Positions 25,141-33,768 are shown, counted from the first letter of the stretch. The stretch: DNA of 64,000 nt from DASUTB01 sp036374835 (GCA_036374835.1 DASUTB010000132.1:51140-115139); one strand, 5' to 3'. Notes: generated by a model not told the origin, from the sequence alone. Made by a program: numbers and translations.

Positions 25141-26084
25141 GCATCGCACCGGAAGGCCGTCGGCTGCTGCGTCTGGAAGTCCGCAATAGTGAGACGCCGA
25201 TCGAGAAGAAGCCGCCCTGGATCAAGACGACCGCCCGCATGGGTCCGGAGTACCGGGAGCTGCAATCGCTGGTCAACCGCGAGGGGCTGCACACCGTCTG
25301 CCAGGAGGCCGGCTGCCCGAACATCTTCGAGTGTTGGGAAGACCGCGAAGCCACGTTCCTCATCGGCGGTGACCACTGCACCCGGCGGTGCGACTTCTGC
25401 TTGATCGACACCGGGAAGCCGGACCCGCTCGATCCGGATGAGCCACGCCGGGTGGCCGAATCGGTGCAGGCGATGGGGCTGCGCTACGCGACGGTCACCG
25501 GCGTCACCCGCGACGACCTCGAGGACGAGGGCGCCTGGCTCTACGCCGAAACGGTGCGTGCGATTCACCGGCTCAACCCTGGGACCGGCGTTGAGATCCT
25601 CACCCCCGACTTCTCCGCGAAGGCGGATCTGCTGCAGCAGGTGTTCGACGCCGAGCCGGAGGTGTTCGCGCACAACGTTGAGACGGTGCCGCGGATCTTC
25701 CGCCGGATCCGCCCGGCGTTCAGCTACGAGCAGTCGCTCGACGTCTTGACGATGAGCCGTTCCGCGGGCATGGTCACCAAATCCAACCTGATCCTCGGCA
25801 TGGGTGAGACCCGCGAGGAGATCTCATCCGCGCTCCGCGACCTTCATGAGGCCGGCTGCGACCTCATTACGATCACTCAGTACCTCCGCCCGACGCCGCG
25901 CCATCACCCGGTCGAGCGGTGGGTCACGCCCGAGGAGTTCGACGAGCTCCGCGATGAGGCCGACGAGTTGGGCTATGCCGGCGTAATGTCCGGCCCACTC
26001 GTTCGCTCGTCCTACCGAGCGGGACGGCTCTACCGGCAGGCGATGGAAGCGCGCTCGGCCGCCGCGAACCCGGCGGCCTCGTGA
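25137..26084 (+). CDS. lipA: Lipoyl synthase
   Basis: A 315-residue radical-SAM enzyme with a GTG start that overlaps the lipB stop. The auxiliary cluster cysteines lie in CQEAGCPNIFEC and the radical-SAM cluster in CTRRCDFC. It inserts two sulfurs into the octanoyl chain on the E2 and H-protein domains; the sucB lipoyl domains 4 kb upstream are obvious substrates. Its end overlaps the map start, so lipB-lipA-map are translated as a coupled set. Confidence 0.97.
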   Translation: MSIAPEGRRLLRLEVRNSETPIEKKPPWIKTTARMGPEYRELQSLVNREGLHTVCQEAGCPNIFECWEDREATFLIGGDHCTRRCDFCLIDTGKPDPLDPDEPRRVAESVQAMGLRYATVTGVTRDDLEDEGAWLYAETVRAIHRLNPGTGVEILTPDFSAKADLLQQVFDAEPEVFAHNVETVPRIFRRIRPAFSYEQSLDVLTMSRSAGMVTKSNLILGMGETREEISSALRDLHEAGCDLITITQYLRPTPRHHPVERWVTPEEFDELRDEADELGYAGVMSGPLVRSSYRAGRLYRQAMEARSAAANPAAS

Positions 26085-26857
26085 TCGAACTTCGCACCCC
26101 CGCCGAGCTGAAGGCGATGCGCCCGGCGGGACGTTTCGTCGCCGACGCCCTCGAAGCCGTCGCCGGTTACGCCGACGTCGGAGTCAACCTGCTCGACCTC
26201 GACGCATTCGTCGCCGACCTGATCCGGGATCGCGGCGCGACGTCCTGCTACGTCGACTACCACCCCGAATTCGGCGCTTATCCGTTCGGCAAGGTGCTGT
26301 GCACGTCGGTCAACGACGCGGTGCTGCACGGCCGTCCCTACGACTACACCCTGCGGGACGGCGACCTGCTGTCGGTCGACCTGGCCGTCGCCGTGGACGG
26401 ATGGGTCGCCGACGCCGCGCGCAGCGTGATCGTCGGCACGCCGGACGAGGCGGACGTCCGCCTGATCGACACCGCCGAGCGTGCCCTGGACGCGGCGATC
26501 AAGGTCGCCCAGGCGGGTAACAAGATCGGCGACATCTCCGCGGCCATCGCCGAGGTTGGACGCGCCGCCGGCTACGAACCGAACACACAGTTCGGCGGGC
26601 ACGGCGTCGGGCGGACGATGCACGGCGAACCGCACGTCCCCAACGACGGCTCGCCCGGCCGGGGCCTGCCGCTGCGGCCCGGCCTGGTCATCGCCATCGA
26701 ACCGTGGTTCATGGCCGGCACCAGCTCGATCTACACCGACCCGGACGGATGGACGTTGCGAAGCGCCGACGGGTCACGCGGTGCCCACGCGGAACACACC
26801 GTTGCGATCACAGCGGACGGCCCGCTGGTGCTCACCGAGCGCCCAACCCCCACCTGA
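26081..26857 (+). CDS. map: Type I methionine aminopeptidase (first copy)
   Basis: A 258-residue M24A enzyme with a GTG start overlapping lipA. Metal-ligand motifs are in place: VDLAVAVDGWVADAARS (Asp), GGHGVGRTMHGEPHV (His), IAIEPWF (Glu) and HAEHTVAI (Glu). It removes initiator Met from nascent proteins. The short N-terminus contrasts with the second copy at 50436, which has an extension. Its stop codon lies in the first of nine copies of CACCTGATC downstream. Confidence 0.93.
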   Translation: MIELRTPAELKAMRPAGRFVADALEAVAGYADVGVNLLDLDAFVADLIRDRGATSCYVDYHPEFGAYPFGKVLCTSVNDAVLHGRPYDYTLRDGDLLSVDLAVAVDGWVADAARSVIVGTPDEADVRLIDTAERALDAAIKVAQAGNKIGDISAAIAEVGRAAGYEPNTQFGGHGVGRTMHGEPHVPNDGSPGRGLPLRPGLVIAIEPWFMAGTSSIYTDPDGWTLRSADGSRGAHAEHTVAITADGPLVLTERPTPT

Positions 26858-27109
26858 TCAGCCAGCACCGGACCCGCGTCCTGCTCCTCACGGGCCCGTT
26901 CCTCACCTGATCGTCGCTTGTTCACCTGATCATCGCCGCAAAGGCGATCAGGTGACGAACTGACTCGCAGTCGTGCCGACTTCTCATCTGATCGTTTCCG
27001 GTGTCACATCGGGCTGACGATCAGATGTGAAACCAGGTGCAGGACGTGCCACTTGTCCACCTGATCGTTCTTTGACCCGGCGATCAGATGGACAAGCCGC
27101 GATCAGGTG
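26851..27109. repeat. Array of nine CA(C/T)CTGATC motifs forming successive hairpins
   Basis: The 306-base gap between map and the DUF4191 gene contains the 9-mer CA(C/T)CTGATC nine times, five forward (26851, 26904, 26923, 26985, 27058) and four inverted (26946, 27019, 27082, 27101). Pairs form hairpins: 26923-26954, about 26984-27028 (11-12 bp), and 27051-27097 (15 of 16 bp, CTTGTCCACCTGATCG with CGATCAGATGGACAAG). The first copy contains the map stop codon. Confidence 0.85.
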
Positions 27110-27163
27110 ACGATCCGGCGCTTGATTTCCTGCGCGGTGGCGCGCACCCGTACCCTATAGACC

Positions 27164-27871
27164 ATGGCGCGCAACAAGCAGGATGACGGTGCCCCGAAGA
27201 AGAAGGGGCGCATCGCACAGATCAAGCAGACGTACCGCATGGCCAAGCGGTCCGATCCCCGAATCGGATGGCTGAGCCTCGGCCTCATCCTGCTCGTGCT
27301 GGCCGCCTTCATCGGCCTCGGATTCCTCATCGGGCCGCTGTGGACATGGGCGATCATCGCCCTGCCGTCGGCGCTGCTAGCAGGCGCGATCCTGTTCGGG
27401 CGGCGGGCCGAACGGGCCGCGTACGCCCAGATCGAAGGCGAGCCGGGCGCTGCGACGGCCGCGCTCGGGACGCTGCGGCGCGGCTGGGACACCACGACGG
27501 CGGTCGCCATCAACAAGCAGCAGGACGTCGTCCACCGCGCCGTCGGCAAGGCGGGCATCGTCCTGGTCGGCGAAGGCTCGTCGCACGCCAGGCTCACGAA
27601 TCTGCTGGCCCAGGAACGCCGCCGCCATGAGCGGATCTCCCCGGAAACCCCGGTCCACGAGATCATCGTCGGCCGCGGCGAAGGCCAGGTCCCGCTGCCC
27701 AAGCTGGCCAAGCACGTCGGCAAGCTTCCGAAGAAGCTGCGCGGCGCCGAGCTCACCGAACTGCGTTCCCGGCTGCGCGCCCTGCGCACCTCGTCCGTCC
27801 CGATGCCGAAGGGGCCGCTGCCGAAGGGCATGAAGCTGCCGCAGGGCCAGATGCCCCAGCAACAGCGCTGA
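27164..27871 (+). CDS. DUF4191 membrane protein
   Basis: A 235-residue actinobacterial protein. A basic N-terminus (MARNKQDDGAPKKKGRIAQI) leads to two adjacent hydrophobic helices (GWLSLGLILLVLAAFIGLGFL and WTWAIIALPSALLAGAILF), then a cytoplasmic domain with GWDTTTAVAINKQQDVVHRAVGK-type sequence and a Pro/Met/Gln-rich tail. Function is unknown. TACCCT lies seven bases before the ATG with no Shine-Dalgarno, suggesting a leaderless transcript. In other actinobacteria this gene is commonly near lipA and glnA, as here. Confidence 0.88.
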   Translation: MARNKQDDGAPKKKGRIAQIKQTYRMAKRSDPRIGWLSLGLILLVLAAFIGLGFLIGPLWTWAIIALPSALLAGAILFGRRAERAAYAQIEGEPGAATAALGTLRRGWDTTTAVAINKQQDVVHRAVGKAGIVLVGEGSSHARLTNLLAQERRRHERISPETPVHEIIVGRGEGQVPLPKLAKHVGKLPKKLRGAELTELRSRLRALRTSSVPMPKGPLPKGMKLPQGQMPQQQR

Positions 27872-27930
27872 TCATGTTCTAGATCATGAAGCTGAACTGG
27901 TCGTTTCTGTGTGAATCGCCTTCATGATCA
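27869..27930. terminator. Inverted repeat between convergent stop codons
   Basis: TGATCA at 27869 supplies the stop of the DUF4191 gene, and TGATCA at 27925 (read on the minus strand) supplies the stop of the RDD gene. In between, GATCATGAAG (27882-27891) pairs perfectly with CTTCATGATC (27920-27929). It is probably a bidirectional terminator of the same design as the other TGATCA elements. Confidence 0.55.
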
Positions 27931-28365
27931 TGGAGACGCTTGACGAGCACGTGGGCCATTGACGACGACCGTCCCCGTCGCCACCTCGTGCAGCCCGCGA
28001 CCATTGCCGTCCAGCACCAGCGGCGGTATGACGAGCGCGATCAGCGCCGTCCGCAGTCCACCTCTGAGCAATCCGACCGGTCGGCGGTCCAGGCGGATCA
28101 CCCGCAGCTTCAGCCAGTGCTGCCCGATGCTCGCGCCGGTCAGGGCTGTCGACAGCGACACGGTGACGAACCAGTACAGCAGCGGCAGCCACGCGACAAA
28201 GCCGCCCCACGGCGGAAGGCCGACGGTGAGAATGACGAGGATATTGGCGATCATCCAGTCGACGAACAGCGCGACGAACCGCCGTCCCCACCCCGCACGC
28301 GATCCGGGCCCGGACGCAGGTAGGCCAAACGCCCGGGCGTTCACATCCGAATTGCCGTTCGTCAC
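27928..28365 (-). CDS. RDD family membrane protein
   Basis: A 145-residue RDD-domain protein. Residues GWGRRFVALFVDWMIANIL hold the Arg and Asp that name the family, within the first helix. A second helix (LLYWFVTVSLSTAL) is followed by GASIGQHWLKLRVIRLD, the second conserved block. The transport or other role is unknown. RDD genes next to glnA are common in actinobacteria. It is divergent from glnA. Confidence 0.85.
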   Translation of the reverse strand: MTNGNSDVNARAFGLPASGPGSRAGWGRRFVALFVDWMIANILVILTVGLPPWGGFVAWLPLLYWFVTVSLSTALTGASIGQHWLKLRVIRLDRRPVGLLRGGLRTALIALVIPPLVLDGNGRGLHEVATGTVVVNGPRARQASP

Positions 28366-28422
28366 CGGCTCAGGCTATCGGGCGCGCGCTTCACAAGCGG
28401 ACTAGGCTTGACCCCAGCGGGC

Positions 28423-28460
28423 GTAACGCAGCCGAAACATTTGAGACATGGCCGGGAAAC
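28423..28460 (+). promoter_or_regulatory. GlnR box upstream of glnA
   Basis: Four half-sites at exact 6-base spacing: GTAAC (28423), GAAAC (28434), GACAT (28445), GAAAC (28456). Three match the actinobacterial GlnR consensus GTnAC-N6-GAAAC-N6-GTnAC-N6-GAAAC and the third is divergent. The box ends 66 bases before the glnA ATG. Nitrogen control of glnA by GlnR is known in streptomycetes and mycobacteria; here it is inferred from the site. Confidence 0.75.
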
Positions 28461-28526
28461 CATGCGCCCATAACGTCCAATTCAACCGCATGCACATACC
28501 CAGGCCAGTAGCCCAAGGGAGGCTGG

Positions 28527-29951
28527 ATGTTCAGCAACGCCGACGAACTCCTCGCGTTCGTCAAGAAGGAGGGCGTCGAGTTCATCGACGTGCGATTCTG
28601 CGATCTTCCCGGCATCATGCAGCACTTCACCGTGCCGGCATCGACAGTCGACGCCGAATCGATCGCCACCGGGCTGATGTTCGACGGCTCGTCGATCCGC
28701 GGTTTCCAGCAGATCCATGAGTCGGACATGAAGCTCATCGCCGACCCGTCTACCGCATATCTGGACCAGTTCCGGACGCACAAGACGTTGGTCGTGAACT
28801 TCTCGATCGTCGACCCTTTCACCGACGAGCCGTACAGCCGCGACCCGCGCAACATCGCCGCCAAGGCCGAGGCGTACCTCAAGAGCACCGGCATCGGCGA
28901 CACCGCGTACTTCGGTCCGGAGGCCGAGTTCTACATCTTCGACGACGTCAGGTTCCAGACCAGCGAGAGTTCTGGCTACTACTTCCTCGACTCGGTCGAG
29001 GCGGCATGGAACACCGGCCGCGAGGAGGACGGTGGCAACCTGGGCTACAAGCCGCGGTACAAGGGCGGGTACTTCCCGGTGCCGCCGATGGACCACCTCA
29101 CCGACCTGCGCTCGCAGATGCTGGTCAACCTCATGAACGCCGGCATCGAAGTCGAGATGCAGCACCACGAGGTCGGGACGGCCGGTCAGGGTGAGATCGA
29201 CATCCGGTTCGACACGCTGCTGGCCCAGGCCGACAACCTGATGAAGTACAAGTACATCGTCAAGAACACCGCGCTCGAGGCCGGCAAGTCGGTTACGTTC
29301 ATGCCCAAGCCATTGTTCAACGACAACGGCTCGGGCATGCACTGCCACCAGAGCATCTGGAAGGACGGCCAGCCGCTGTTCTATGACGAGCTCGGCTATG
29401 CCGGCCTGTCCGACACCGCCCGCTGGTATATCGGCGGCCTGCTCAGGCACGCGCCGTCGCTGCTGGCGTTCACCAACCCGACGGTCAACTCGTACCACCG
29501 GCTCGTACCCGGCTTCGAGGCGCCGATCAACCTCGTGTACAGCCAGCGGAATCGCTCGGCCTGCATCCGGATCCCGATCACTGGCACCAACCCGAAGGCC
29601 AAGCGCATCGAGTTCCGCGTACCGGATCCGTCCTGCAACCCGTACATCGCGTTCTCGGCGATGCTGATGGCCGGCCTGGACGGCATCCAGAACAAGATCG
29701 AGCCTCCGGAGCCGATCGACAAGGACCTGTACGAGCTGCCGCCCGAGGAGCACGCCGCCGTCGAGCAGGTTCCGACCTCGCTGCCCGCCGTGCTCAACTC
29801 GCTGGAGAAGGACCACGAGTTCCTTCTCGCCGGCAACGTGTTCACCCCGGACCTGATCGAGACGTGGGTCGAGTGGAAGCGGGAGAACGAGGTTCTTCCA
29901 GTTCAGCTGCGTCCCCACCCGCACGAGTTCGAGCTCTACTACGACATCTGA
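28527..29951 (+). CDS. glnA: Type I glutamine synthetase
   Basis: A 474-residue GSI-beta enzyme. GGGAGG lies five bases before the ATG. Motifs include MFDGSSIRGF, GPEAEFYIFD, KPLFNDNGSGMHCHQS, NRSACIRIP and the adenylylation loop KDLYELPPEE, whose Tyr is the target of GlnE (36381-39314). It makes glutamine from glutamate, ammonia and ATP. Expression is probably set by the upstream GlnR box and activity by GlnE. A second, shorter synthetase is at 44681. Confidence 0.97.
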   Translation: MFSNADELLAFVKKEGVEFIDVRFCDLPGIMQHFTVPASTVDAESIATGLMFDGSSIRGFQQIHESDMKLIADPSTAYLDQFRTHKTLVVNFSIVDPFTDEPYSRDPRNIAAKAEAYLKSTGIGDTAYFGPEAEFYIFDDVRFQTSESSGYYFLDSVEAAWNTGREEDGGNLGYKPRYKGGYFPVPPMDHLTDLRSQMLVNLMNAGIEVEMQHHEVGTAGQGEIDIRFDTLLAQADNLMKYKYIVKNTALEAGKSVTFMPKPLFNDNGSGMHCHQSIWKDGQPLFYDELGYAGLSDTARWYIGGLLRHAPSLLAFTNPTVNSYHRLVPGFEAPINLVYSQRNRSACIRIPITGTNPKAKRIEFRVPDPSCNPYIAFSAMLMAGLDGIQNKIEPPEPIDKDLYELPPEEHAAVEQVPTSLPAVLNSLEKDHEFLLAGNVFTPDLIETWVEWKRENEVLPVQLRPHPHEFELYYDI

Positions 29952-29970
29952 TCCTTCAGACGTCTGCCGT

Positions 29971-30002
29971 AACCCCCGGGTCCATCAGTGGACCCGGGGG
30001 TT
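29971..30002 (+). terminator. Rho-independent terminator of glnA
   Basis: A perfect 14-bp stem, AACCCCCGGGTCCA / TGGACCCGGGGGTT, with loop TCAG, followed by TCGCGTTTCGCG. It lies 20 bases after the glnA stop. Confidence 0.85.
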
Positions 30003-30020
30003 TCGCGTTTCGCGCTGCGA

Positions 30021-30145
30021 CTACGCCCTCGCCTTAGGTACGGCGTCGATCAGCCATTCCGAGGCGGTCTCGATGCGTGGGGTGTCGTCCAGCGGCCAAG
30101 CGACAACCGCAGCGCTCCGAGCGCCCGGCTGTTGTCCAGCCCCAT
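30021..30145 (-). pseudogene. 3' scrap of a cysteine desulfurase-like gene
   Basis: On the minus strand one frame reads DNSRALGALRLSLGRWTT. After a one-base shift the next reads PRIETASEWLIDAVPKARA and then a stop. This matches the C-terminal end of NifS/IscS-type cysteine desulfurases, including the RLSLGR block. Only about 40 residues remain, cut off by the DUF222-HNH gene and internally frameshifted. The identification rests on memory of the family C-terminus, so it is moderate. Confidence 0.45.
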
Positions 30146-30154
30146 CGCGGTCGT

Positions 30155-31651
30155 TCAGACCGGGACGGGTTGTCGCCGAGTTCCCGGTGCTGCTGGTGCT
30201 CGTGATCGGTAGGTGTGTCCGGTGGGAGTAGTGGTCTCAACGATGTGGCCATCCGGGTCGATAAGTTTGATGGCCCAGCCCGGCATCTGTCGGACGTAGT
30301 TGCCCCGCTCGCAGACACCGCGTCCGTTGATCGACGTCGTCGGTCCGCCGGCCGCGTGTGGCGCGATGTGGTCGAGGTGCCGGATAGGGGCGTCGCAGTA
30401 GGGGTCGCGGCACTGTTGGTCGCGGTAGACGAGGAGCTTGGCGAGTATGCCGTCGAAGCGGCGGCGGCGTGGGTCGCAGTCGATGATGATGCCGGTGACC
30501 GGGTCGGTGAACAGGCGCCGGATCCACACCCGCGCGCGGGAGCTCTCGTCGGCGCCGGCAGGGGCGGTGGTGCGCTCGTAACCGGCGACCGACCAGCCAC
30601 CCGTGGCGGGCAGTGTGCCGACTGGACCCGGTTCAGCGGCCCCGACCTCCCGGATGCCAGCGGCGACACGCTCCGCACCGGGTGCCTCGGCGGCCTTGGA
30701 CGCCGAGGTGGCTGACGCTTCGCTGTCCGCGGCGCTGGTGGCACCGGCGTCCGCACCTGCCTCAGAGTCGTTGGCGGCGCGGGCGGCGATATCGCGAGCG
30801 ATGTCGGCCGGGACCGGGCCGTAGTCGGTCATGTCGGCCGGCTCGTCGTCGCCACCGAAGAGTGTGGAGTCGGACATGATGAGCCCGATCTCGGCGTCAA
30901 CGTCCTCAGCAGTCGCTTGGCCGGTGAGCCGTTCGACGAGTGTGTCGGCCATGATCTGGTTGCGGGTGCGTTCATCCCCGGCGGCGATCTTCCCGTCAGC
31001 GTGACGGCGCAACGCCGCATAGGCGGCCACGCCCTGCTCACATGGGAGGAGCGCGGAAAGCATAGCCATCGTGTCCGGCGCCGGCCGCGAAGTGACCCGC
31101 CGGTCCTTGCGGGCGTTGCCGGCCCGCTTAACCGCCCCGGCCGGGTCGGCCTCGATCGTAAGTTTGCGCACCAATGCCTGGGCGCGGCGCGGGCTCAGCT
31201 CGCCAAGCTGCGCCGCGAGCTTCTTGTCCACAAGGCGCCGATCCTCGGCCGCAAGATGCGAGGTCTCGGTCACCACAATGGTGGCCACCCATTCCGAGAT
31301 CCCACCCCGAGAGAGCAACGCGAAGGTCTCGGGAAGATCATCCTGGAGGGCCCGCGCCTGGGTGAGCTGGCGGGCCGCGGTCGCCGGCGCCACCCGCCGG
31401 GCAAGCCCCACCTGCTCCGGCACTCCACGACGCGCCGCCCGGGCCTCCACCCCGAGCGCCCTGTTCGCCGCTTCCTGGGACGCCGCGAAGTCAGCCACCA
31501 CCGACAGTTGTGCCGCCGCCACAGCAGCCTTGACCTTCTCGAGCGCCGTGATCACGTCCACCCGGTCCGAGTCATCATCCACGCGAGACGGCAGCCCGGA
31601 CAGCTCACCGACCAGCTCGGCGAGTTCCTGCGCCACCATCCCTTCGTTCAT
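30155..31651 (-). CDS. DUF222 / HNH endonuclease (13E12-type) protein
   Basis: A protein of about 498 residues. The start is the ATG at 31651; an ATG at 31639 with GAAGGG before it is also plausible. The N-terminal DUF222 region has ALEKVKAAVAAAQLSVVADFA, a conserved block with RRVAPATAARQLTQA, and RRAQALVRKLTIEADP. A low-complexity Ala/Glu stretch (about 295-360) precedes the HNH domain (CDPYCDAPIRHLDHIAPH-like with AGGPTTSINGRGVCERGN). These genes are multicopy in actinobacteria; their role is unsettled, possibly mobile. It lies at the left edge of a decayed accessory block. Confidence 0.85.
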   Translation of the reverse strand: MNEGMVAQELAELVGELSGLPSRVDDDSDRVDVITALEKVKAAVAAAQLSVVADFAASQEAANRALGVEARAARRGVPEQVGLARRVAPATAARQLTQARALQDDLPETFALLSRGGISEWVATIVVTETSHLAAEDRRLVDKKLAAQLGELSPRRAQALVRKLTIEADPAGAVKRAGNARKDRRVTSRPAPDTMAMLSALLPCEQGVAAYAALRRHADGKIAAGDERTRNQIMADTLVERLTGQATAEDVDAEIGLIMSDSTLFGGDDEPADMTDYGPVPADIARDIAARAANDSEAGADAGATSAADSEASATSASKAAEAPGAERVAAGIREVGAAEPGPVGTLPATGGWSVAGYERTTAPAGADESSRARVWIRRLFTDPVTGIIIDCDPRRRRFDGILAKLLVYRDQQCRDPYCDAPIRHLDHIAPHAAGGPTTSINGRGVCERGNYVRQMPGWAIKLIDPDGHIVETTTPTGHTYRSRAPAAPGTRRQPVPV

Positions 31652-31765
31652 GTGTTCGAATCTACCAGTCGGCACTGACAGTTTTCGGCCCGAGTTCCGG
31701 CCTTGGGAGCGATCACTGGAACTGTCCGGGGTTGGCTCTAGCGTGGGTCCTCGGAGGTGCTCAGG

Positions 31766-32014
31766 GTGGAAAAGAGCTGTGGAAAGAACCGGTACGAAAC
31801 CCAGCGCGAAGCAATCCGCAACGCGATCCGGTCGTCACGCCGGGCTGGTCGTCCGCTGCGGGTGTACCGCTGCCCGAACTGCCGCGGCTGGCATCTCACC
31901 AAGAAGCTGCGCGCGCCCGAGACTCCAATGGCCCACGAGCCGAACGACTCCGGACACCACGTCGCCTGCCCCTGTAGGCAATGCGTGCGGCCGAGCGAAA
32001 CAGTTCGGGCATGA
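31766..32014 (+). CDS. Small zinc-ribbon-like protein
   Basis: An 82-residue protein from the GTG at 31766, with GGAGG eight bases upstream. Sequence VEKSCGKNRYETQREAIRNA, VYRCPNCRGWHLTKK, then CPCRQC. The CPxCxGWHLT motif is shared by many short actinobacterial and phage-associated proteins of unknown function and probably binds zinc. The C-terminal 30 residues look unrelated to that core and may be extra read-through sequence. Confidence 0.65.
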   Translation: MEKSCGKNRYETQREAIRNAIRSSRRAGRPLRVYRCPNCRGWHLTKKLRAPETPMAHEPNDSGHHVACPCRQCVRPSETVRA

Positions 32015-32066
32015 TGAGTGGCGAAGATCATTCGATGAGTACGTGCGCAGGCTCGGAGCCCCCTGA
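32006..32066 (+). pseudogene. Possible 3' remnant of the antitoxin partner of the DUF4411 gene
   Basis: Just before the DUF4411 remnant, one frame ends FGHDEWRRSFDEYVRRLGAP and its TGA overlaps the toxin ATG (TGATG). DUF4411 toxins are usually encoded in coupled pairs with an HTH/ImmA-type antitoxin, so this could be that gene's last codons. Only about 20 residues remain and I cannot verify the family. Confidence 0.25.
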
Positions 32067-32530
32067 TGCATCTCCTCGACGCCAACGCCTTCATGGAAGC
32101 CAGTCGGCTCTACTATGCCTTCGACATTGCCCCAGGCTTCTGGGTCTGGTTGGCGGACGACGACCTGACTGGGGAAGTCGGATCGATCGACGCGATCAAG
32201 GACGAGATTACCGCAGGTACCGGAGACCTTGTCGACTGGGCAAACGCCCTGCCCGAGCCCTTCTGGTCAAGAATGATGAAGATGTACTTACCTCCATGAC
32301 AGAACTAGCCAGTTGGGCAGCCTAGCCGGACCGGCAGTACAGGCAGGAGGCCGTCAGTGAGTTCCTCGACTCCGCCGATCTCCAACTCATCGCGCACGCT
32401 ATGGCGACCGGCGCGACCGTCGTGACACGGGAGCCAGCCCCGCCCCGGAATCGAAGAAGAAGATCAAGATACCGGATGCACGTCTCATGGAAGGACCCAT
32501 TCACCACTTTTCGCGAACTCGGTCTATGCC
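32066..32530 (+). pseudogene. Frameshifted DUF4411 PIN-like toxin
   Basis: The first 77 residues (MHLLDANAFMEASRLYYAFD, APGFWVWLADDD, VGSIDAIKDEI) match the N-terminus of DUF4411 proteins, which carry a PIN-like nuclease fold. A frameshift ends that frame at 32299. The rest of the family continues in other frames: AVSEFLDSADLQLIAHAMATGATVVTRE (about 32345-32435), ESKKKIKIPDARL in a second frame, then PFTTFRELG. At least two or three frameshifts are needed, so the toxin is dead. Confidence 0.7.
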
Positions 32531-32597
32531 TCGTCACACGACGCTTGAAGTCCCTGTTGTTGTTCGCTGGATGTCAAATCACACGTCCGCCGAGTGC

Positions 32598-33161
32598 TCA
32601 GCGGATGACGCCGAAGACCTGCTTCTGGATTCCGTTGCGGTAGGCCTCGTGTTCGACAAGTCGCAGGCGGGTGGCGTCCTTGTCAGCCCGGCTCCACAGA
32701 CGCTTGCCGGCACCGAGCAGAACCGGGAACACCAGAAGGTGATAGCGGTCCACCAAACCTGCGTCGGCCAGGCTCTGCCCAAGATCAGCAGAACCGTGCA
32801 CGGCGATCGGGCCGCCCTCAGTCTCCTTGAGTGCTGCCACGTCGTCGGTCGAACGAAGGATGGTGGCCGGCCAGCGAGAGTCGTCCTTCTCCAGGGTCGT
32901 CGAGACGACGTACCGCGGCATCGCGTTGTAACCCGCGAACTCGTCCATCGTCGGCCACACCGGAGCGAACGCCTCGTACGAGCGGCGGCCCAACAGCAGT
33001 GCCGTGGTCTCCTCCTGCTCCCGGCCCTTCAGCTCGTAGGCTGCCTCGTCGAACTCGACGGTCTTGAACGTCCAACCGCTATTCCGGTAACCAGGCTCAC
33101 CACCAGGAGCCTCCATGACTCCGTCGAGCGACACGAACGCGGTGACGATGAGAGTACGCAT
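32598..33161 (-). CDS. Dihydrofolate reductase-family (RibD C-terminal-like) protein
   Basis: A 187-residue protein from the ATG at 33161, with GGGAGA upstream. TLIVTAFVSLDGVMEAPGG, LLLGRRSYEAFAPVWP, PRYVVSTTLE, PIAVHGSADLGQSL and LLVFPVLLGAGKRLW are the blocks of the RibD_C/DHFR superfamily common in actinobacteria. It is probably an NADPH-dependent reductase of unknown substrate. It is intact within a decayed region and divergent from the TPR-like gene. Confidence 0.88.
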   Translation of the reverse strand: MRTLIVTAFVSLDGVMEAPGGEPGYRNSGWTFKTVEFDEAAYELKGREQEETTALLLGRRSYEAFAPVWPTMDEFAGYNAMPRYVVSTTLEKDDSRWPATILRSTDDVAALKETEGGPIAVHGSADLGQSLADAGLVDRYHLLVFPVLLGAGKRLWSRADKDATRLRLVEHEAYRNGIQKQVFGVIR

Positions 33162-33267
33162 GATCTTCTCCCTAGCTTGAGGTGATTGATCCTTCACCCT
33201 CATGTCGAACGGCCAGAGCCAGAATCGACACCCCCTACGATTTCTTTCAGAATCACGAAGGGATGTC

Positions 33268-33768
33268 ATGCCGAACCGACCCGAGATCAACCTCGCCGCC
33301 GATGACGAGCGACGGCTCGCGGCACACCTGTTCAACCACGTCTGGACGCTCCTCGAACGTTCCGACCGCACCCAGGCCGAGGACGACGAGATGCTGCACG
33401 CCGCACACGCCAGCCGGCATCACTGGGGACAAGTCGGTCAGCCGGTGCACCGGGCGCGCGGTGAGTGGCAGTGCTCTCGCGTGTATGCGGTGCTGGGACG
33501 GTCTGAGCCCGCGCTACACCATGCTCGTCGCTGCCTGGAACTGGCCGACGCAAACGACCTCGGTTCGTTCGACGTCGGTTGCGGACACGAGGCGCTCGCC
33601 CGCGCTTACCTGGTCGCGGGAGATATCGACGCCTCGGCGAAACACGCCGCCGAGGCCAGCACCGCGGCCGAAGAGATCACCGACGAGGAGGACCGCGGCG
33701 TCCTGTTGGGCGACGTGGCCGAAGTTCGCCGCGCGCATCTCACCGACGATGGGAACGCCACGGAATAA
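33268..33768 (+). CDS. TPR-like helical protein of unknown function
   Basis: A 166-residue protein from the ATG at 33268, with GAAGGG upstream. It is helical with tandem repeats: AHLFNHVWTLLERSDRTQ, WQCSRVYAVLGRSEPALHHARRCLELADAN, CGHEALARAYLVAGDIDASAKHAAEAS. The A-x-A-Y-L and Gly/Ala positions fit tetratricopeptide repeats. No enzymatic motif is seen. It may be a binding or regulatory protein. Confidence 0.7.
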   Translation: MPNRPEINLAADDERRLAAHLFNHVWTLLERSDRTQAEDDEMLHAAHASRHHWGQVGQPVHRARGEWQCSRVYAVLGRSEPALHHARRCLELADANDLGSFDVGCGHEALARAYLVAGDIDASAKHAAEASTAAEEITDEEDRGVLLGDVAEVRRAHLTDDGNATE

